A stretch of 64,000 bases of DNA, from positions 164,288,006-164,352,005 of the forward strand of contig JAHLJT010008446.1 in NCBI GenBank assembly GCA_031308135.1. The letters run 5' to 3'. The translations under genes and the position numbers were made by a program. The notes under the pieces were generated by a model that saw only the letters and a program-made list of their open reading frames with translations, was not told the DNA's origin and searched no databases. This stretch comes from Acheta domesticus (taxonomy: Eukaryota > Arthropoda > Insecta > Orthoptera > Gryllidae). This document shows, one piece after another, positions 9,204 through 21,804 of this stretch (position 1 is the stretch's first letter; every line of letters begins with the position of its first letter).

Positions 9204-11668
9204 CCACTAGATCACGACTAAAGATGTTCTGTGTCGGCTGAATATAAAATCAACTCCAGGTTGCAACCAGCTACCTAAGGACCAGATCTAGGGACTCTCG
9301 GTGCCTCTACAATACTTTGCGCAAAATGTAGGCTGTTCCAAATAACGCTTTTCTGTTGTGTATTAGTAACCTTGTACTCCACAATTTCATACTAGCCTTG
9401 CAAAACTCAGAAGTCTAGGATGAAATCGATAGATCTCCAGTGTCTTCAAAATCCAATCGTGTGATATACTGTCAAAGGCCTTCTGGTAGTCAATCTAAGC
9501 CATGCTTAAATTACGTTTTCGTTTCTTTACATCATTCAAAATTATTTTTATTCAGTAGCAAGATTTCCTTACAGCCATAGGAACCTTAACGACATCCTTT
9601 CTGTTCAACTGGCAACAGATGGTTCTTCTGTAGGTGTCTTTACATTTTGTCAGCTATGGCTGCAGTTATAACTTTGCACATTACTCACAGGCAATGGCCT
9701 GTAGTTCTTTGCCAAAGAGCTGTCTCCCGCTTTGGGTTGCAAATACTTGGTGCCGCGAGTGAGCCATTCTGGGTGTTCCGTAGGGTTTTCTAAATATTTA
9801 ATTAACAGCCTTTGCTAAATGTGAATGTAATGCCGTTAATTTCTTAATGCAATAAATCAGGATTTTATTAATCTCGGGGGTTTTCCCGTATTCTTAATTG
9901 CTTGGCAGATGTCGTCTTCTGATAATTCGTGAACATGTTCCATGGTTTCCACGAGTCCATCAACTTCGGATTGAACTTCAGATTGGAGACAAGATGCGTG
10001 TTTGCTGTATGATCTGGTTCCCTCCCAGATTCCTGCCCAAACTGTTTCGACGTCATCTTTTGAAGACGGGCCAGCATTGCCATTCGGTTTTGGAGTCAGA
10101 CTGTGATAGAATCTCTTCGCGGCTGTTTCAATCAACTGGTACACGGAAATCTTATCTACGTTTGTAACGTTTAATTCGTTGAGCCCATGCTTGAATTTTT
10201 TTCTTTTAGCTTCTTAGCTATCATAAACCTTGATGTGTCATTTCGGTATTTTTGTTCAACGTGGAGTATTATTTTGAACTTTGGAAGTTGATTGTATTTA
10301 GAAGATGCCTTGGCCAGGAGTAATATTTCATACCGTGTGTCGACTATACGTTTCATCATTCTTTTCACCCTGGGGGTACGGAGCTGTTTTCTCTGGCGTC
10401 CGGCCGTCGATATTCTTGGCTGGCCCCAAAATTATCTGAAATACCAGATATTCATTTGCATATACGATGTCATTGATTTCAGTAATATCTTGATGTCTAC
10501 ATGGGGTCTGTACAACCTCAGTCAAGACAAAATTCGTTGTTTCTATCACTCTCTTAGTTTTAGCATTTTCGTAAATTCTTCTCAACACTGCACGAGATTC
10601 GAATAAAAGTAGACTATTCCGCATCATGTCCTTATCGTGTGACTCATAGCCAGATGAATTTTCACCAATGACGGATGTTTCATTTGGAAGAGATAAACCT
10701 TCAATCGGACCACCGTTTTCAGGTATATTAGATGGTTCTCAATTTTCTTCATGTGGATAGTTCGATCGAAGAATATAATCCACTTTTCTCAGGATACCAG
10801 CAAGTTGTCCTGCTTTGAATTTTCTACTGCTGAGCATGTATCGTTTTTGACCCGGAAGCTTCTTTGAGTCTAGGGTAGGTCTCAGCTGGGTTCCCCTCTC
10901 TCCATACCTTAAAAAGTTCTATTTCCAAGTCCCGATTTCCCGCTTTTGCATAGTAAAAGCACCACATCACCTCTTTCAGTTCATCCCGGGTCCATCTCTG
11001 ACGTGGTTTCGAGCTGCTGACGGCCCTGGGTCCCTGGAACTAACATCCCTGGGAAGGCCAGATGTTGACAAGGTGACATTAGCTCGGTTTCTGTGCTGGT
11101 ATGGAACGTTGGTAGATCAAGCTACGTTAAGATTCATTACATTTTTTGTTCTATCCATATTGCTCATTGGTTTTGAGTGAAGATTCGCCGGTAGCAAGTT
11201 CAAGTTTACAGATCACACTTAACCCATGGGTTATTTATCGTCATCCGTTACTGCGAGCAGCAGTGGCCTCGGGACATCCCCCGCATTGCCCAGCAAGGGG
11301 TCCCTCCGATCGACAGTTGGCATTTCTAGACCCGACGGGATTTTCACTGACTGCTGAAGGCAGCCTACTTCACGGTCTAATGCAAGGTTCGGGCGTCCAC
11401 TCTAATCAGTGGCCTGGCGTGCCAACCCAGTTTCTCTCTTGTACCCTCCAAAGGCCGATAACATGAAGTGTAAAGGTACATCACATTTCCCTCTCTACAT
11501 ACTTCCCATTCTCCTCAAAATGAAGTATTTGTTCGCCTGACCCCTCTCCTTCATCCTATTCAGCAAGGGAGGCCCTACTAGTAGCTAGGCTACCACTGAC
11601 CTAGCTCTCAGTCTCAAGGGGTTCTCAACCTCCTCCAACTACAAGGTCGTGTACTCCGTAGGTGAGAG
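9204..11668 (-). mobile_element. R4/Dong-like LINE C (5' end present, internally deleted)
   Basis: Minus-strand element with both outer ends. The 5' UTR lies at 11030-11668. The N-terminus near 11020-10960 reads RQRWTRDELKEVMWCFYYAK, a Trp-containing Myb-like start (inferred) shared with F. Next come ENAKTKRVIETTNFVLTEVV (10580-10510), ILGPAKN, a basic segment, KRFYHSLTPKPNGNA, and EDDICQAIKNT leading into the RT. RT blocks are weak and frame-broken between 9860 and 9360. At about 9343 the RT joins directly to the extreme 3' end, so the YMDD box, zinc knuckle and nearly all of the RLE are deleted. Premature stops occur throughout. The 5' end abuts (TTA)n, then the 3' end of D. Confidence 0.8.
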
Positions 11669-11708
11669 TAATTATTATTATTATTATATTTATTATTATT
11701 ATTATATT
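11669..11708. repeat. (TTA)n between elements C and D
   Basis: TTA microsatellite of about 40 bp separating the 5' end of C from the 3' end of D; the second assembly copy (26034-26073) has the same arrangement. Confidence 0.9.
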
Positions 11709-14700
11709 CCTCCATATCTCGACTAAAGATGTTATGAGTCGGCTGAATATAAAGTCTACTGCAGGTTGCCACCAGCTACCTAAGGAGCAGATCTAGGGAC
11801 TGCCGGTGCTTCTACAATATTTTGCGCCACATGTGAGCTGTGCCAATTTCTTGCACTTCCCAGTCCTCTGAATGACCTGGAAGTTTAGCCAAGTTCTCAA
11901 CAAATTTGCTGAACAGATACCAGAGCTCCGATAACTATCGGGACGACCTGTGCTTTCCTGTGTCCACGTGACGACGGACGTGTGCTTTACCACCCACATT
12001 CGGCTGATCTCAATTTCCAAACTCTTGTATTTTAGACGTTTCTCTGCCTCCTCGGTTACGAGAAGATCGCAAGGCACAGCAATATCTACAAGTAGACACA
12101 ATTTTTTCTCAAAATCCGGATAACAATATCCGGTATGTTTGGTGCTATCGTGCGATCCGTTTGAATTTGTTGGGTCGTACAATATTGTACAGAGTACAAC
12201 CGATGTCACCGGTTTTGGTGAGTTTTCGTACGCATGAGGCATGTGTTTGGAACTTTGAGGGCGGTGAAAATCTGCCAGTGGAGGTAACAGCAGACCCTGT
12301 CGTATCTTCGTGAGTATTCGGTATTTGTGGAATTGGACAAGCTGAGACAATATGATCAAGGGTTTCTACTTTCTCATGGCAAATGCGGCATTTGTCATCT
12401 TGGGAAATTTTGAGAACCGCTTTATCATAATGTCGTTGTCTCAACGCCTGATCTTGAAGCTACTAGAACTGTTTGCGGTTCTGGCTTCATTTTCCCCTTT
12501 TAAGCCCCATAAATTATTGATCTTTATTGATCTGCACCTTGTCTATTCTTTTTAGATATGTCCATGGAGTGGTTTGTCCCTCCAGAGTTCTTTAACATTT
12601 TTATGTAAAATGTCTTTAACAGTTTTAAGTGTCCCAAATTTCATTTTGGTAGTACCAGAAGTTCAGTGTCTGTGTTATTCGACATGTCTTGAATAGTTTC
12701 TTTGCAATGATTTTTGCTACACTAACAATGCCTCTGTTTCCCATTCTTCGGTCAGATTTCATGACCTGCCTTATTAGAGGGTCATCTTGATGACTGACTA
12801 CATACTTTCCCATTCCAACATTGTATTGTACGAAGAGGTCTCAATTTGTCTGAGGCCTCTTCCTTCTTCTTACGTGACACATAAAGTCTATGTACATCAG
12901 ATCGAGGGTGGGTGTTATGATGCATTGTTAGCAGTTTTCTGCTTTTTCGATCCATGATGCGAATTTCTTGCTCAGTCCAGTCCACTAGTCCGGAACTTTA
13001 CTAAAATACAGCCACCGCCAGACTACCAATTGCATATATTTTATTCCTGGTGTTCAGAACAGACTACAGGACCAGTCTCACCGTTTTGTAATAACTCTTG
13101 CGAATTCTTCTTTTATTGTGTCGTTCTAGATGGTCTCACAATCTTCAGTGCCCAGATATTTGTACTTTTTCCTGGCTCAAAGTCTTGAATCAGTGTGCAT
13201 ATCAACTTCAATGCTCTCTGACGTTGTCAGTTTGCGTTTTTCGAAATTGATTTTTGCTTCATTGTCAAGACCAAACTTCATGCAGATGTCATTGCTAAAT
13301 ACATTCACGACAGACAGCATTGGGAGAAAATCTCTTCATTCTTAGCAAACACTTTCAAATCATCCATGTAAAACAAATGTGATAGTGGCCTTCATCACCA
13401 TGGAGCTTAAAACCAAAGTCACCTTGCGAATCTGTCTCGATAGTGGGATCAAACTAATGCAAAACAGCAGAGGGGATAGTGAATCTCCTTGAAAAATACC
13501 CCTGTTGATCTGAATACTTGTGGTTTCTACTGTTTCCTTTCTGCTCTGTATTAGTAACCTGGTACTCCACGACTTCATACTAGCCTTGCAAAATTCAAGA
13601 AGTCTAGGATGAAATCGATAGATCTTTAGGGTCTACAAAATCCCAATAGTATGGTACACTATTAAAGGATTTTTGGTAGTCAATCCAAGCAATGCTCAAA
13701 TTGCGTTTTCGTGTACATCATTCAAGATGACGTTATTTAGTATCAAGATTTACTTGCAGCCATAAGAATCTTTACATCCTTCGTTCAACGGGCATTAGAT
13801 GATTTTCTCTAGATGTCTGTACATTTTGTCAGCTATGGCTGATGTTATAACTTTGTACGGAACTAGCAGACAAGCTGGCCTGTAGTTCTTCGCCAAAGAG
13901 CTTTATCCGCTTTGGGTAGCAGATACGTGATGCCATGTGTGAGCAATTCCGGTAGTTCCTTTGGATTTTCTAAAATTTTATTAATAGCCTTGGCTAGATG
14001 CGGATGTGATGCTTTAATTTCTTAATTCAATAAATTTGGATCATATCCATCCCGGAGGATTTCTAGTTCCCCATGTTCTTAATTGCTGGGAAGAGGTCTT
14101 CTTGGAGAATTCGTGAACATCAACTCAGATTGAAGCTAAGATGCGTCCTTGTAGGATCTGCTCTCTCCACACATTGCTGCCCCAACATGCCTCGACATCA
14201 TCTTTTGAAGGAGTGACAGCATTGCTATTCGGTTTCTGAGTCAGATTGCGATAGAATCTCTTCGCGTATGTTTCAAACAATCGGTTCTGCACACGGAAAT
14301 CTATTTACGTTTGTAACGTCTAAATCTTTGAGCCCATGCTTGAATTTTCTCCTTTAGCTTCTCAACTACAATTAGCTGCTGGTGTTATTTTCAATTTGGT
14401 ATTCTTGTTCAATATTGAATATCTTTCGTTGAACTTTAGTGGTGTGCGTTGATTTAGAGATGCCTCTGCTAAGAGTGATATTCCCGGCGGGTGCGGCTAT
14501 CCGATAATAATTTTCTTTGTCCATGAGGGTACAGAGCTGTTTACTCTGTTTTGCTGTCGGGCGTCGGGTTCTTTGCTGGCCCCAAAATTAACTGAGATGT
14601 GGATATCCTGTTGCATATATGATGTCATTGATTTCAGTAATATCTAGATCTCTACCCGGGGTCTACACCTCATTTAAGACTGAATTCCCGTCTCTATAAC

Positions 14701-14810
14701 TCTCTTGGCTTTGGCATTTTCGTATATTCTCCTCAAACAGTGTGCGAGTTTCAAACGGAAGTTGATTAACTGTTCGATCGCGCGCGAAGATGATTTCGAA
14801 TCATGTCCTT
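11709..14810 (-). mobile_element. R4/Dong-like LINE D (most complete C-terminal half)
   Basis: Minus-strand element lacking only the N-terminus and 5' UTR. From the 5' side: the basic region (about 14340-14280), KDDVEACWAAMCGESRS, RT blocks from about 14050 down, NRGIFQGDSLSPLLFCISLI (near 13500), the box YMDDLKV (intact in the second copy at 27740), the block VDWTEQEIRIMDRKSRKLLT (about 12985-12930), the zinc knuckle CRICHEKVETLDHIVSACP (about 12400-12340), and the RLE with IPDIVIRDFEKK followed 14 residues after PD by VDIAVPCDLLV (about 12140-12060). The PD...D motif is therefore kept. The 3' UTR ends at 11709. Frame is broken in several places; some breaks are absent from the second copy, so part of the damage is assembly error. 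Confidence 0.85.
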
Positions 14811-14866
14811 TATTAATATTATTATTTATATTATTATATTATTATTATTTTTATTATTCTGTATCA
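14811..14866. repeat. (TTA)n between elements D and E
   Basis: Imperfect TTA/ATT repeat at the truncated 5' side of D. E begins directly after it. Confidence 0.85.
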
Positions 14867-15336
14867 TCCCAGAGCTTCGATAACTATCGGGATGACCTGT
14901 GCTTTTATATTCGACTGATTTTCGATTTCTATACTCTTGATGTGTTTCTTTGCCTCCTTGGTACGACGTTTTGCCACAAGGCACAGCAACATCTACAAAA
15001 TAATCACGATTTTTCTCCAAATTCTGGACTATATATCCGTTTTTGCCGCTATCATGCGATCAGTTTAGATTGTTTATCATTCAATATATATATATATATA
15101 TGTTTATCATACATAATCCAACAGATGTCACCGGTTTTGGTGAGTGTTCGTACCACTGTGTTGTGGACTTCGAGGGCGGAAATATCTGCAATGGAGGTAA
15201 CTACACACCCTGTCGTCTCCTCTCAAATATTCGATCTTAGCTAGAATTGGACAAGCTGAGACGATATGATCAATGGTTTCTTCTCTTTCTTGGCATATGC
15301 AGCAGTTATCATCTTGGAAAATATTGATAACCACTT
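14867..15336 (-). mobile_element. R4/Dong-like LINE fragment E, cut by the gap
   Basis: Minus-strand fragment lacking the 3' UTR. It contains RLE-side sequence with a TA microsatellite (15083-15102), the block HSPKPV (about 15150), and the knuckle region reading CCICQ followed by EETIDHIVSACPILAKIEYL. It is cut off at 15336 by the run of N. The fuller version is at 29266-29800. Confidence 0.8.
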
Positions 15337-16336
15337 NNNNNNNNNNNNNNNNNNNNNNNNNNNNNNNNNNNNNNNNNNNNNNNNNNNNNNNNNNNNNNNN
15401 NNNNNNNNNNNNNNNNNNNNNNNNNNNNNNNNNNNNNNNNNNNNNNNNNNNNNNNNNNNNNNNNNNNNNNNNNNNNNNNNNNNNNNNNNNNNNNNNNNNN
15501 NNNNNNNNNNNNNNNNNNNNNNNNNNNNNNNNNNNNNNNNNNNNNNNNNNNNNNNNNNNNNNNNNNNNNNNNNNNNNNNNNNNNNNNNNNNNNNNNNNNN
15601 NNNNNNNNNNNNNNNNNNNNNNNNNNNNNNNNNNNNNNNNNNNNNNNNNNNNNNNNNNNNNNNNNNNNNNNNNNNNNNNNNNNNNNNNNNNNNNNNNNNN
15701 NNNNNNNNNNNNNNNNNNNNNNNNNNNNNNNNNNNNNNNNNNNNNNNNNNNNNNNNNNNNNNNNNNNNNNNNNNNNNNNNNNNNNNNNNNNNNNNNNNNN
15801 NNNNNNNNNNNNNNNNNNNNNNNNNNNNNNNNNNNNNNNNNNNNNNNNNNNNNNNNNNNNNNNNNNNNNNNNNNNNNNNNNNNNNNNNNNNNNNNNNNNN
15901 NNNNNNNNNNNNNNNNNNNNNNNNNNNNNNNNNNNNNNNNNNNNNNNNNNNNNNNNNNNNNNNNNNNNNNNNNNNNNNNNNNNNNNNNNNNNNNNNNNNN
16001 NNNNNNNNNNNNNNNNNNNNNNNNNNNNNNNNNNNNNNNNNNNNNNNNNNNNNNNNNNNNNNNNNNNNNNNNNNNNNNNNNNNNNNNNNNNNNNNNNNNN
16101 NNNNNNNNNNNNNNNNNNNNNNNNNNNNNNNNNNNNNNNNNNNNNNNNNNNNNNNNNNNNNNNNNNNNNNNNNNNNNNNNNNNNNNNNNNNNNNNNNNNN
16201 NNNNNNNNNNNNNNNNNNNNNNNNNNNNNNNNNNNNNNNNNNNNNNNNNNNNNNNNNNNNNNNNNNNNNNNNNNNNNNNNNNNNNNNNNNNNNNNNNNNN
16301 NNNNNNNNNNNNNNNNNNNNNNNNNNNNNNNNNNNN
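15337..16336. other. Assembly gap, exactly 1000 N
   Basis: A run of 1000 undetermined bases. The round length suggests a conventional scaffold placeholder, not a measured distance. Sequence left of the gap continues at 29741; sequence right of it begins at the equivalent of position 1985. Open frames spanning the gap are meaningless. Confidence 0.99.
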
Positions 16337-17354
16337 CGGTTCTGCCTTGATGGCGACGACCACCGGGTCCGTGTCGGAGGCGCCACTGGGGAGCGCCACG
16401 ACGAGCGATTTGTGGAATCCCATCACACGTCCTCCAGCCTGGTGTGCATTGTGTGGGGCGATATCCTATGGTGCCCGTTCACCGTTAGTGTTCCTCGGAG
16501 GCAACGTGACAGTCGCAAGGTACGTTCAGGAAATTCTTTAACCGGTGGCCCTGCCGGTCGTAGAACGCCCACGCCCCATGTCCTGTTTCAACAGGAAAAA
16601 CGCAGGTCCGCATACGCAGCCACCTCTCGAGCATGCCTTGCAGCCGTAGATACTCTGCCATAGGCCATGCCGCATTGCCAGGCCTTCCCCGATCGAGAAT
16701 GTTGGGGTGCTCCGGAGCGTGCGAACAGGACCTCACCCCTACCCACCAATCTGCAAAAATCGCGCGTCAGTGCAGGCTGCATGGCATGGACTAGCACTGG
16801 ACTCCATTAGAGAACCTATACAACCATGCCGCGGACGTCTGGACGCGTGTGTTTTCCAACATGGCAACCTAACATCAAACTAACATGTACAGTCTGTGGG
16901 CGTGTAGCGCAGTAAATATTGGTCTACAAACGTGAAAATGGTAATCATTTCGTATGCGTGGTACCCTCTACCTGCCTGCCAACAATGACCTCAATCCGCC
17001 TCGTCCTTCTGGGGTGCAGCTTGCCATGCAGCTTGCATCTGAGCGCGCAGTTCTTGCAGATTGATGGCTAGTTCTTGCAGATTGATCGGGGTCCTGATCG
17101 CACGCTCCATAGCACCCCCAACATTCTCTATCGAGGAGAGGTCTGGCGATGCGGTGGCCATAGAAGATTATCCACGGCTGCAAGGCATGCTCGAGAGATG
17201 GCTGGGGTATGCGGACGCGCGTGTGTCCTGTTGAAATAGGTGGTACACGCCATAGTAACATGTACCATCTGTGGGCCGTGTAGCGCAATAAAGTATTGGT
17301 CCTACAAGTGTGAAAATGTAATCATTTTGTATGCATGGTACGTTTTTTCGGCCT

Positions 17355-18420
17355 GGCAAAGATGTATGTAGTCAGCCATGAAGATGACCCTCTCCTGGGA
17401 CAGGTCATGAAATCTGACCGAAGAATGGGAAACAGAGGCATTGTTAGTGTATCAAGCAGCATTGAAAAAAAACTATGCAAGTCACGCAGAATGACAGAGA
17501 GACACTGAACTTCTGATGCTTCTTAACATGAAAACGTGAAACACAAAAAGTTTTAAAGAAATCGTGGAGAGACAAACTCTCCACGGACAATATTGGAAAT
17601 GAATGGACAGAGATGACAGATCAATAATGATCAATCTTTTATGTGGCTTAAAGGGGAAGAATGAAGCCAGAATCGGAAGCACTTGTAATAGCTGCTCAAG
17701 ATCAGGTCTTGACAAACACGACGTTATGATAAAGCGGTTTTCAAAATTTCCCAAGATTATAAATGCCGCATTTGGCAGGAACACGTAGAAACCATTGATC
17801 ATATTGTCTCAGCTTGTCCAATCCTAGCAAAGACCGATTACTTAAAAAGACACGACAGGGTATGTAGCTACCTCACTGGCAGATCTGTACCTCCCTCCAA
17901 GTTCCAAAAACATGCCCCAGGTGGTACGAAAACTCACCAAAACCGGTGACGTCTGTTGGATTGTGTACGTTATTGTACGACCAACAAATTCAAACTGATC
18001 GCGCGATAGCGGCAAACAAACCGAATATTGTTATTCGCGATTTGGAGAAAATCGTGTTTACTTGTCGATGTTGCTGTACCTTGCGATCAAAACGTCGTTA
18101 CCAAGGAGGGCAGAGAAACGTCTTAAATACAAGAGTTTGTAAATCGAGATCAGACGAATATGCGGCGTAAAATCACAGTCGTACCGGTTGTTATCGGAGC
18201 CCTGGAATTTGGTCCGCAAAATTTGAGTAAGAACTTGTCTAATCTTCTAGGTAATTCAAAAGACTGGGAAGTGCAAGAAATCACTTTATTTGGAAGAGCC
18301 CACATTTTGCGCCAAAGTATTGTAGAGGTACCGACAGTCTCTAGATCTGCCTCCTTAAGTAGGTTGCAACCTGGAGTTAGATTTTATATTCATAACATCT
18401 TTAGTCGTGATATGGAGGAA
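17355..18420 (+). mobile_element. R4/Dong-like fragment A, second assembly copy
   Basis: Same content as 3001-4060. It helps reading: the RLE tail reads VVPVVIGALEFGPQNL in one frame with SKDWEVQEITLFGRAHILRQ (18160-18320), which is split in the first copy. The knuckle Cys-to-Trp change is shared, so it is real and not a sequencing error. Confidence 0.85.
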
Positions 18421-18624
18421 TAATAATTATAATAATATTAATAATAATAATATTAATAATAATAAAATAATATAAGCTTTATTTTTATTATTTCGTTTAT
18501 TTATTTCGAACTTACATTTTTGTCTGCTACAAAAAAATTACTTTTGATATGAATACCAAAAAATAATATAATTGTTTTCATTGAATGGATTTCCTTATAT
18601 TAAGTATTGATTTTTATTTTGTAG

Positions 18625-18847
18625 GACATATCAGTTACGAAATTCTCTCCAAATGCAATGCATGCTATTCATTTCCATGTGCCAATAGTGGCACTTGTGT
18701 GAAGCACTACCGCAAAGAAAGTACGTTTGTCGATGTGCACCGGGCTTTCCACGGGCAGAGTTGTCAACATATGATTGATGCGTGCTTCGGTAACCCGTGT
18801 CGAAATGGAGGAGGAACATGTAAAGTCATGGAAGAAGGTCGCTTTAG
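18625..18847 (+). other. False second copy of the slit EGF1-2 exon
   Basis: Corresponds to 4266-4482 with the same acceptor and the same GTGAGT donor, but is 223 bp instead of 217. Three insertions occur: +2 in the EGF 1 Cys region (GCACTTGTGTGAAG), +1 before CCACGGGCAGAG and +3 in the GGAGGAGGA run. Between the first two the frame is shifted, replacing the conserved EGF 1 segment and removing two of its Cys. Both versions have length 1 modulo 3 with the same phases, so splicing both into one mRNA would break the frame. It should not be annotated as an additional exon. Confidence 0.9.
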
Positions 18848-21804
18848 GTGAGTATTACATCTTTTCAGTTTAATTATAGACATAATTTAATTAGGATCAT
18901 TACTTAAAGAACTAAAAATATAACAATTTTATTTAATGCACTGAGATCCATTTTATGATGTGATTGGAACAAGTTTTCTCGAACAAGTGGTTTTGCCCAG
19001 ATGTCTTGTAACTAGTTTTTCCCCTCGATGTGCTCCACAGAAATCCGCCCATCCAGATAGCAATCCCTCACGAAGTAATCACACCCCTTTGTGCTTGATC
19101 GCTTATGAAAAGGATATCTTTTTAGAGTTTCACAGTGCTCGCATTGTCATTTCATGGATTGGTTTATTCTTGCATTGAATACCGTTCTCTACGAAGACGG
19201 TTCAACAACACTAACTCCTTGGCTCCTTCACTCGCTGCAAACAAACTCTGCCTCGGTTGTTGACAAGGATTCTGATTTATGTGTTTGGCTAGTCCAGGGT
19301 AGGCCCTGCTGGCATAAGTAGCTACAATTCCAGTTCGAAAACTATAGAGTTTTCGAGAAAGTATTTTTGACCTTATTTAAAGCACATGTACTCATAAATA
19401 TAAGAATGTGAACAAATCGCCCGCTAATGTAAATATTAACGACGTGAGAAACAAGTCAAAAAATTAAATTTTGTAATTTGTACAAAAACAAGAGAATAGA
19501 GCACTAGGGCGTTAATGTCATCTCATATAGTACTATTAGTACTATACCTACCAAAAGTTATAAAGAAAAAAATTTGAAGGCGATTTTGAGAAAATTTTGT
19601 TTTGTTCTTTTTAAAAAATTGTGTACATTGCACGCAATATTGCGTGCAAACTCCTAAAATTAAAAGAAAATGATGACTAAGAACAAATTGTATTTGAAGG
19701 GAAAGTCTCAATTTTCAATTTTGTATTTGAAGGAAGACGCCGAAAAAATTCGAACTTTTGCAATTTTCAAAAATCAGAGTTGTTAGCACATTTTCCGGCG
19801 CTGCCTATAAAACATAGAACTTTTCGCCCAGCTGGGCGCTCTTTGAGCAAGCTTGCCGCCTGTTTTGGGAGTTCCATGATGATGCAGTGAATTATGCGGC
19901 GCAAATATGAATTTCGCGCGTGCTAACAAGAGTTAACCGTGAAATTCGGACCTATACCACGTTTATAAGTGTATTCGCTCAATTTTTAGAAGAAATGTAA
20001 AGAAAAAATTTGGAGCCGTTTTTGAGAAAATTTTGAAAATGTTTAGGGGACTTCATGTAATGTACCCCCAAAAATTGATGAATGCTTTCAAAATCGCAAG
20101 AGGCTAGACTTAGGCCAGATGGACAGGAGTTTATTCAATTAGAAAAAATCCTACGCATGATTTAGGCGCAAGTGTTGTTCACATACACCGGGCAGACAGA
20201 AGGACCGACGGACGTTTTGCTGTCTATTGGTTTTTTCGGTATCAAGACCCACAATTCAGGGATTCTGCCTACACCACGTGTTAGGGGATTTTTTTTGTTA
20301 ATTTAGGAACTGGATTGATCCACTCTTAGTATTTTAAACAATATTTATTTGATTACAATAATTGTAAGCGCTAAAGTGTTTTGACTCCCAAGGTGGTCCA
20401 AGATCAGCTGCACTGGGTCCTGGGACAGTTTGTTAAGTAAGGCTTTTAAAGTGTTTGAGCCAATCCATGAATTCTTCATCCGTCCACTCATGCATTCTCC
20501 ATCGGTAAATAGCACCAAGGGCCATTTAAACTCATTCATTTCAATAAATTATGTGTTTGGGGCTGTGATAGTCACGTTGCGATAAATTGAACCACTGATC
20601 CCCATTACCCCAAAAGCACATTTTTATCCATACCAACTCCTAAAATTGTAAGATTGTTTAAAATTATTCGCAATGGTATCAAAGTTCTGCTGAAGGACTT
20701 CCCTTCCAAAAAATTTTTAATTCTTCCAGAACTCTCCATGTTCACGTATGACCTTAGCGCTTGAGAGCACTTTATAATATCAATCCCTCACTTCCTGGTA
20801 CGAATGCGATAACAATCGTCGAAGTATGCTTCTTTGACTGCAGAGACCAAGTTATATACATGAATAATGTATATAACTTGGTTATCATGATGTATATAAC
20901 TTTAGTTATCATGAAAAAATGGTAGATTGAAGCATATATTGCTGCCTGTCAAAATGGTTTGTTTACAATATTTTTCAATAAATTACTGCTAACTCCCATT
21001 ACCCTATGAACCGCATTACCATTGCTATTTTAGGATACGCAGCGGCATGCTGGGACCTGTACAGAAAAGTGAAAATGGAGGCGTTAGATAACATTCAAAA
21101 ACCGACCAGAAAGTTTGTAATCATGAGCGCACTGTTAATGGACGAGAAGAAGGGGTCCTTACTTAAGAGAAAAGAATGGGGCAAATTTATATCATATACA
21201 AGGCAGGGAAGGAGCACAGAATGGGCAGATGTCGGTAGAAGATTACAGAAACCATATTATAAAAGCTGAGGGGACCATCCTTGCAAAGTACAATGTAGAA
21301 AGCAAAAAAACTGATGTTGACAAGTTTTACTTTTTGAATCACACTATAGGGGATTCGAACAAACAACCTGCAAACGCACTAGAGGCTCTTCATTCTAATG
21401 TAATCTGATTTAAAATATGCTTAATTCCATTTAAATCACTCTATTAATAAAGAGACATTTATTATTATTATTATATTATTTTGTTTTTTTTCCCGAATCG
21501 GCCATCTTGGGGCCATGCGATATGTGCATCCCACCGGGGCTCAGACTTAATTATCGGTGTGTAGGTGCACGTTCTTTTTTTTTATACAGGGAATCATCAT
21601 TTTAATGTTGATTCAATTTTTATACCCCAGGGTTGTTAGTCCTGTGGGATGGGATATAAGATGATTGATGAATGGTGAATGAGACACACAACACAACCCT
21701 GCCCAAAGCGGGACTCGAACCCGTAATCCTTTTGCCCGAGACGCTACTCCACTGCTGCCTTATCGATTTCGGCTATCGGATCGGCCAGTATTACTATTAT
21801 TTCT

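Noticed and set aside
15128..16663. Very long open frames of 381-465 codons around 15-16.6 kb
   Set aside because: They run through the 1000-N gap; undetermined codons cannot be called open.
4266..18847. Tandem duplication of a slit exon as a biological event or mutually exclusive exons
   Set aside because: The duplicated unit is bounded exactly by the gap edges, includes all TEs, and the second exon is frame-damaged.
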